From Capra hircus (taxonomy: Eukaryota > Chordata > Mammalia > Artiodactyla > Bovidae): a stretch of DNA of 64,000 bases. How positions within the stretch are numbered: position 1 is the first letter of the stretch; each line of letters begins with the position of its first letter. The stretch is from positions 81,796,069 through 81,860,068 of the forward strand of contig NC_030811.1 in NCBI RefSeq assembly GCF_001704415.2, written 5' to 3'. The notes beneath the pieces are model-generated. The model was not told where the DNA came from, made no database searches, and saw only the letters and a list, made by a program, of their open reading frames with translations. A program made the position numbers and the translations under genes. This document shows positions 61,053-64,000 of the stretch, piece by piece.

Positions 61053-61790
61053 CGCACTATGGTTTAGTTAGATATGACTCTGTGTGTGTGTGTGCACATC
61101 TGGGTATATGATATTCCGACTGTAAAATTTGTCATCAATAAGCAGAGTTAAAGAAGGATCATTATTTTTAATCCATGTGAAAGGAACAAAGATATAATCG
61201 CCCCTCTAGTAACAAACTGAATATACAAAATAATGAAACAGTAGTGCTGAAAGTCTAAAATTTGACAAAAAGCCTACAAGCAGAAATTACTAATCCATAT
61301 TATTTTCTAAAACAAAGGTTAGGTGTGTGCAATGTTAAGGATAAGAAAAAGAAAGAATGATAAGGCAAAGAAACACCACAGAACAAAACACTTAACACAT
61401 CTACCATGATTCCAACTATTAATAAAGGAAAGAATAAAAATAATAACTGGGATTTGGTCCTGGATTCAGTCATGAATTTTCTTATAATTTAAAATTTATC
61501 CTCTATTCTATGATTATCTATGGGCACAACTGACTTGAATAAGAGGATGGAACATTAAAATAAACTACTTCCATTAATAATATGAATGTAAAGAGGGTCT
61601 CACCAAATAAATGATGTAATTATGCTTCCCCACTGCAAACATTCTGAATTCGTAAAAAGCCTCAATATTTACTTTAAAGCAGAGGCTTCTGACAGTTTAG
61701 TCCTTGAAGAAGCAATATCACCAACCACTGAAGCATTTTAGAATGCAAGTCAGAGGTTCCACCCTAGGTCCAGTCAATCAGAAATGCTGG
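61053..61790. other. unique AT-rich intron sequence
   Basis: A short (TG)n at 61081-61093. Otherwise nothing recognised. Confidence 0.4.
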
Positions 61791-62001
61791 GAAAGCGTTA
61801 GTCGCTCAATCGTGCCTGACTCTTTGCAATCCCATGGACTGCAGCCCACCAGGCTCCTCTGTCCATGAGATTTTCCAGGCAACGATACTGGAGTGGGTTG
61901 CCATTTCCTTCTCCAGGGGATCTTCCCAACCCAAGGATTGAACCCAGGTCTCCTGCATTGCAGGCAGATTCTTCACTGACTGAGCTACAAGGGAAGCCCC
62001 A
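61791..62001 (-). repeat. Bov-tA SINE, full-length type
   Basis: gttagtcgctcaatcgtgcc, body ttgccatttccttctccagg, reversed head gctacaagggaagcccc. Confidence 0.95.
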
Positions 62002-62799
62002 ATGTCAGGAAGGGGACCAGCAATTCAGTAAATCAACAAACCCTCTCAGGTGATTGTGGTACACATTAAAACTCCAAGTTCCTTGCTTTAAACTATTAAT
62101 AAATTAGACACACAAATTTTTCATTAAAAAATTAGAATTGACTAGTAATAAGCATATTAACTGATGTCTCAATTTTTCTACCTTCCACAGGGCAGAGGGC
62201 AGAGGGTTATTATTACTGAATAACAGATGCATGCACACAGCAATATGGCCAGTAATATTTGTCAAAGGATATTTGAAGAGAAAACAGTCTCTGCAGATTC
62301 TATAAGGGTTGGATGCAACGTAAAATAAGTTGAGGTAGTAATACTCTTCTACTCTTCCATTAAGGAAATAACAAAGCACATTGGCACATCAAAACTCTGA
62401 GATAAGCTCCACTAAAGAAAATAACATTTACCCTCAGTGTTCTCAAGTTCATGTGATGCTGATTGTTTGTTTGTTTGTTTTCATATAAAACCTATTACAA
62501 ACCACATACTTACAAAAAAACCACGGAAAGGCTTGGTAGAAAGTAAAGATATCAGAAGAGTTGGTTCTCCTCAGTTGTATTTAATAATGTCTTGGACTGT
62601 TTCTTAGACTTCAGCTTTCTGACTTAGGAATGATGCTGGGCTACCTATTAGGTGTGATACCTATTCCATGGGGCATATCAGAGTCACCTGGGAAACTTCT
62701 TCCCCCACCAATAAGCAGCAAATCACAGTGAGGAGGATGTTTTTGGAAAGAAACTCTCAGTTAATTCTAATATCCTCTCCTACCTAAATTAAGAACACT
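62002..62799. other. unique intron sequence
   Basis: A short (TTTG)n at about 62464-62480. No gene recognised. Confidence 0.4.
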
Positions 62800-62811
62800 C
62801 AAACTAAAGAA

Positions 62812-63072
62812 CGGAGAAGGCAATGACACCCTACTCCAGTACTCTTGCCTGGAAAATCCCATGGATGGAGGAGCCTGGTAGGCTACAGTCCATGGGGTCT
62901 CTGAGAGTTGGACATGACTCAGTGACTTCACTTTCACTTTTCACTTTCATGCATTGGAGAAGGAAATGGCAACACACTCCAGTGTTCTTGCCTGGAGAAT
63001 CCCAAGGACGGGAGCCTGGTGGGCTGCCGTCTATGGGGTCGCACAGAGTCAGACACGACTGAAGTGACTTAG
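62812..63072 (+). repeat. BOV-A2 dimeric SINE with 12-bp TSD
   Basis: Two monomers with the ttcactttcacttttcac linker. Flanked by caaactaaagaa at 62800-62811 and 63073-63084, a perfect duplication, which suggests a fairly recent insertion. Confidence 0.97.
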
Positions 63073-63084
63073 CAAACTAAAGAA

Positions 63085-63873
63085 ACTATAAAGCTATTTT
63101 CAGTTATGGAAAAATTACAGTTCCATTTCTACAATTTTAGAAAATATTATGTTAGTTTTTATAAATACATTTTTCCCAGAAATCCTATTTATATCTTGAT
63201 AAAATTTTAGATGTATGAAAAGTAGAAAGATCAGGTGATAGATAAGAGATAGCTAGTGAAGTATATATCTGAATTAAGATTAGGAATATGTGGATAAATG
63301 CAAATATTTCATTCATTCACTCAAGAAATATTTACTGGTAGAGTGGAGGAGAGAGGATTTAATGATAATTCTTATAGAAATGTCATTTAATATTCAAATC
63401 TTGAAACAAACATGCAACAATAGTAAAATGGTCACAATAATCTATTATGACAAATACAATTTAATGTTATTAAGTAATATAAAAGAGTAATTACATCAGG
63501 AATTACATATATGCTGTATTTGTTTTTTAATGTTTTTAGGTTTAAAAGTAGATGTTAAGCACAGAGTAGGAAGAGAAAAAATAGCCTATATTTTTAGAGG
63601 AATGAGAGGAAAAGAAAAATGAAAGGATGAGTGTATATAGGTAACATTATCAGCACTTTCATTGGCTTTATAGTTTTAATGGTATTCATCCTTCTGCTTT
63701 CTCATTGTTTCCAATATAATACAATAAACATGTATTATACTTGTAACTAAAATATTATGTTCTTTCTAGAGTACTATTAAGCATTATACAATTATCTTAC
63801 TAAGGTGAAAGTTGCTTCTATTTCCTCTGAATCCTCTCACACTTAAAAAATTGTGCTTTAAATGCATTGTAAT
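63085..63873. other. unique AT-rich intron sequence
   Basis: Nothing recognised. Confidence 0.4.
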
Positions 63874-64000
63874 ACTGGTTTCCTCGGTGTGTATGCCCAG
63901 CAGTGGGATTGCTGGGTCATAAGGCAGTTCTATTTGCAGTTTTATAAGGAATCTCCACACTGTTCTCCAGAGTGGCTGTACTAGTTTGCATTCCCACCAA
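63874..64000 (-). mobile_element. L1 LINE ORF2 fragment (cut by window edge)
   Basis: tttcctcggtgtgtatgccc, agcagtgggattgctgggtc and tccagagtggctgtactagt form the reverse complement of the L1 ORF2 C-terminal region also present at 8840-8980. It continues beyond 64000. Confidence 0.93.

Larger units (their letters stand above)
59550..64000 (-). other. CACNA2D1: CACNA2D1 intron, partial (5' side off-window)
   Basis: Sequence upstream of the exon at 59420-59549 in gene orientation. It contains two Bov-tA, one BOV-A2, a TC/AC microsatellite and the start of an L1 at the right edge. No exon with the expected upstream peptide is seen. Confidence 0.85.

Noticed and set aside
59550..64000. Upstream CACNA2D1 exon inside the window
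   Set aside because: I looked for the expected preceding peptide on the minus strand and found no matching sequence with splice borders.

Overview
This window is mammalian nuclear DNA from a ruminant. It is AT-rich and gene-poor. It is crowded with lineage-diagnostic repeats: BovB (RTE-type LINE), Bov-tA and dimeric BOV-A2 SINEs, a ruminant-type L1 and a mariner. Older mammal-wide families (MIR, L2, MaLR LTR, MER5/hAT) lie underneath. BovB with BOV-A2 and Bov-tA points to Bovidae. I cannot tell cattle from yak, buffalo, sheep or goat by reading.

The only host gene I can support is CACNA2D1, the voltage-gated calcium channel alpha-2/delta-1 subunit, on the minus strand. Three consecutive coding exons are present, read right to left: 59420-59549, 18668-18799 and 1614-1683. 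All have canonical GT-AG borders and their phases join without loss. They encode about 110 residues of the extracellular alpha-2 N-terminal region just before the VWA domain. The preceding exon lies beyond 64000. The next exon, expected to carry the MIDAS motif, lies left of position 1. The whole window is therefore intragenic: a partial intron (1-1613), a 17.0 kb intron (1684-18667), a 40.6 kb intron (18800-59419) and a partial intron (59550-64000).

The introns record transposition history. Notable pieces are: a near-full-length BovB split into an inverted 5' half and a sense 3' half (39.9-43.5 kb), which looks like twin priming; a rearranged L1 with a 5' inversion (26.25-27.7 kb); a mariner with both terminal inverted repeats, interrupted by a BovB (23.39-25.98 kb); a 3' L1 interrupted by a BovB (28.2-29.1 kb); a relatively young 3' L1 whose ORF2 C-terminal frame has one nonsense codon (8.07-9.6 kb); and an old L1 interrupted by a TG...CA solo LTR and a second LTR-like insert (15.3-16.7 kb). 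Many insertions show target-site duplications that date them relative to their hosts.

Non-repeat observations are a 109-bp tandem duplication (47.5 kb), a long interrupted GT tract (36.1 kb), an isolated NRF1-type palindrome upstream of a TATA-like box deep in the large intron (37.7-37.9 kb) and a few CpG-retaining intronic stretches. I found no bacterial-type genes, CRISPR arrays or RNA genes. I see no credible undescribed biological system here. The best leads are the nested and inverted retroelements and the putative intronic regulatory patches.
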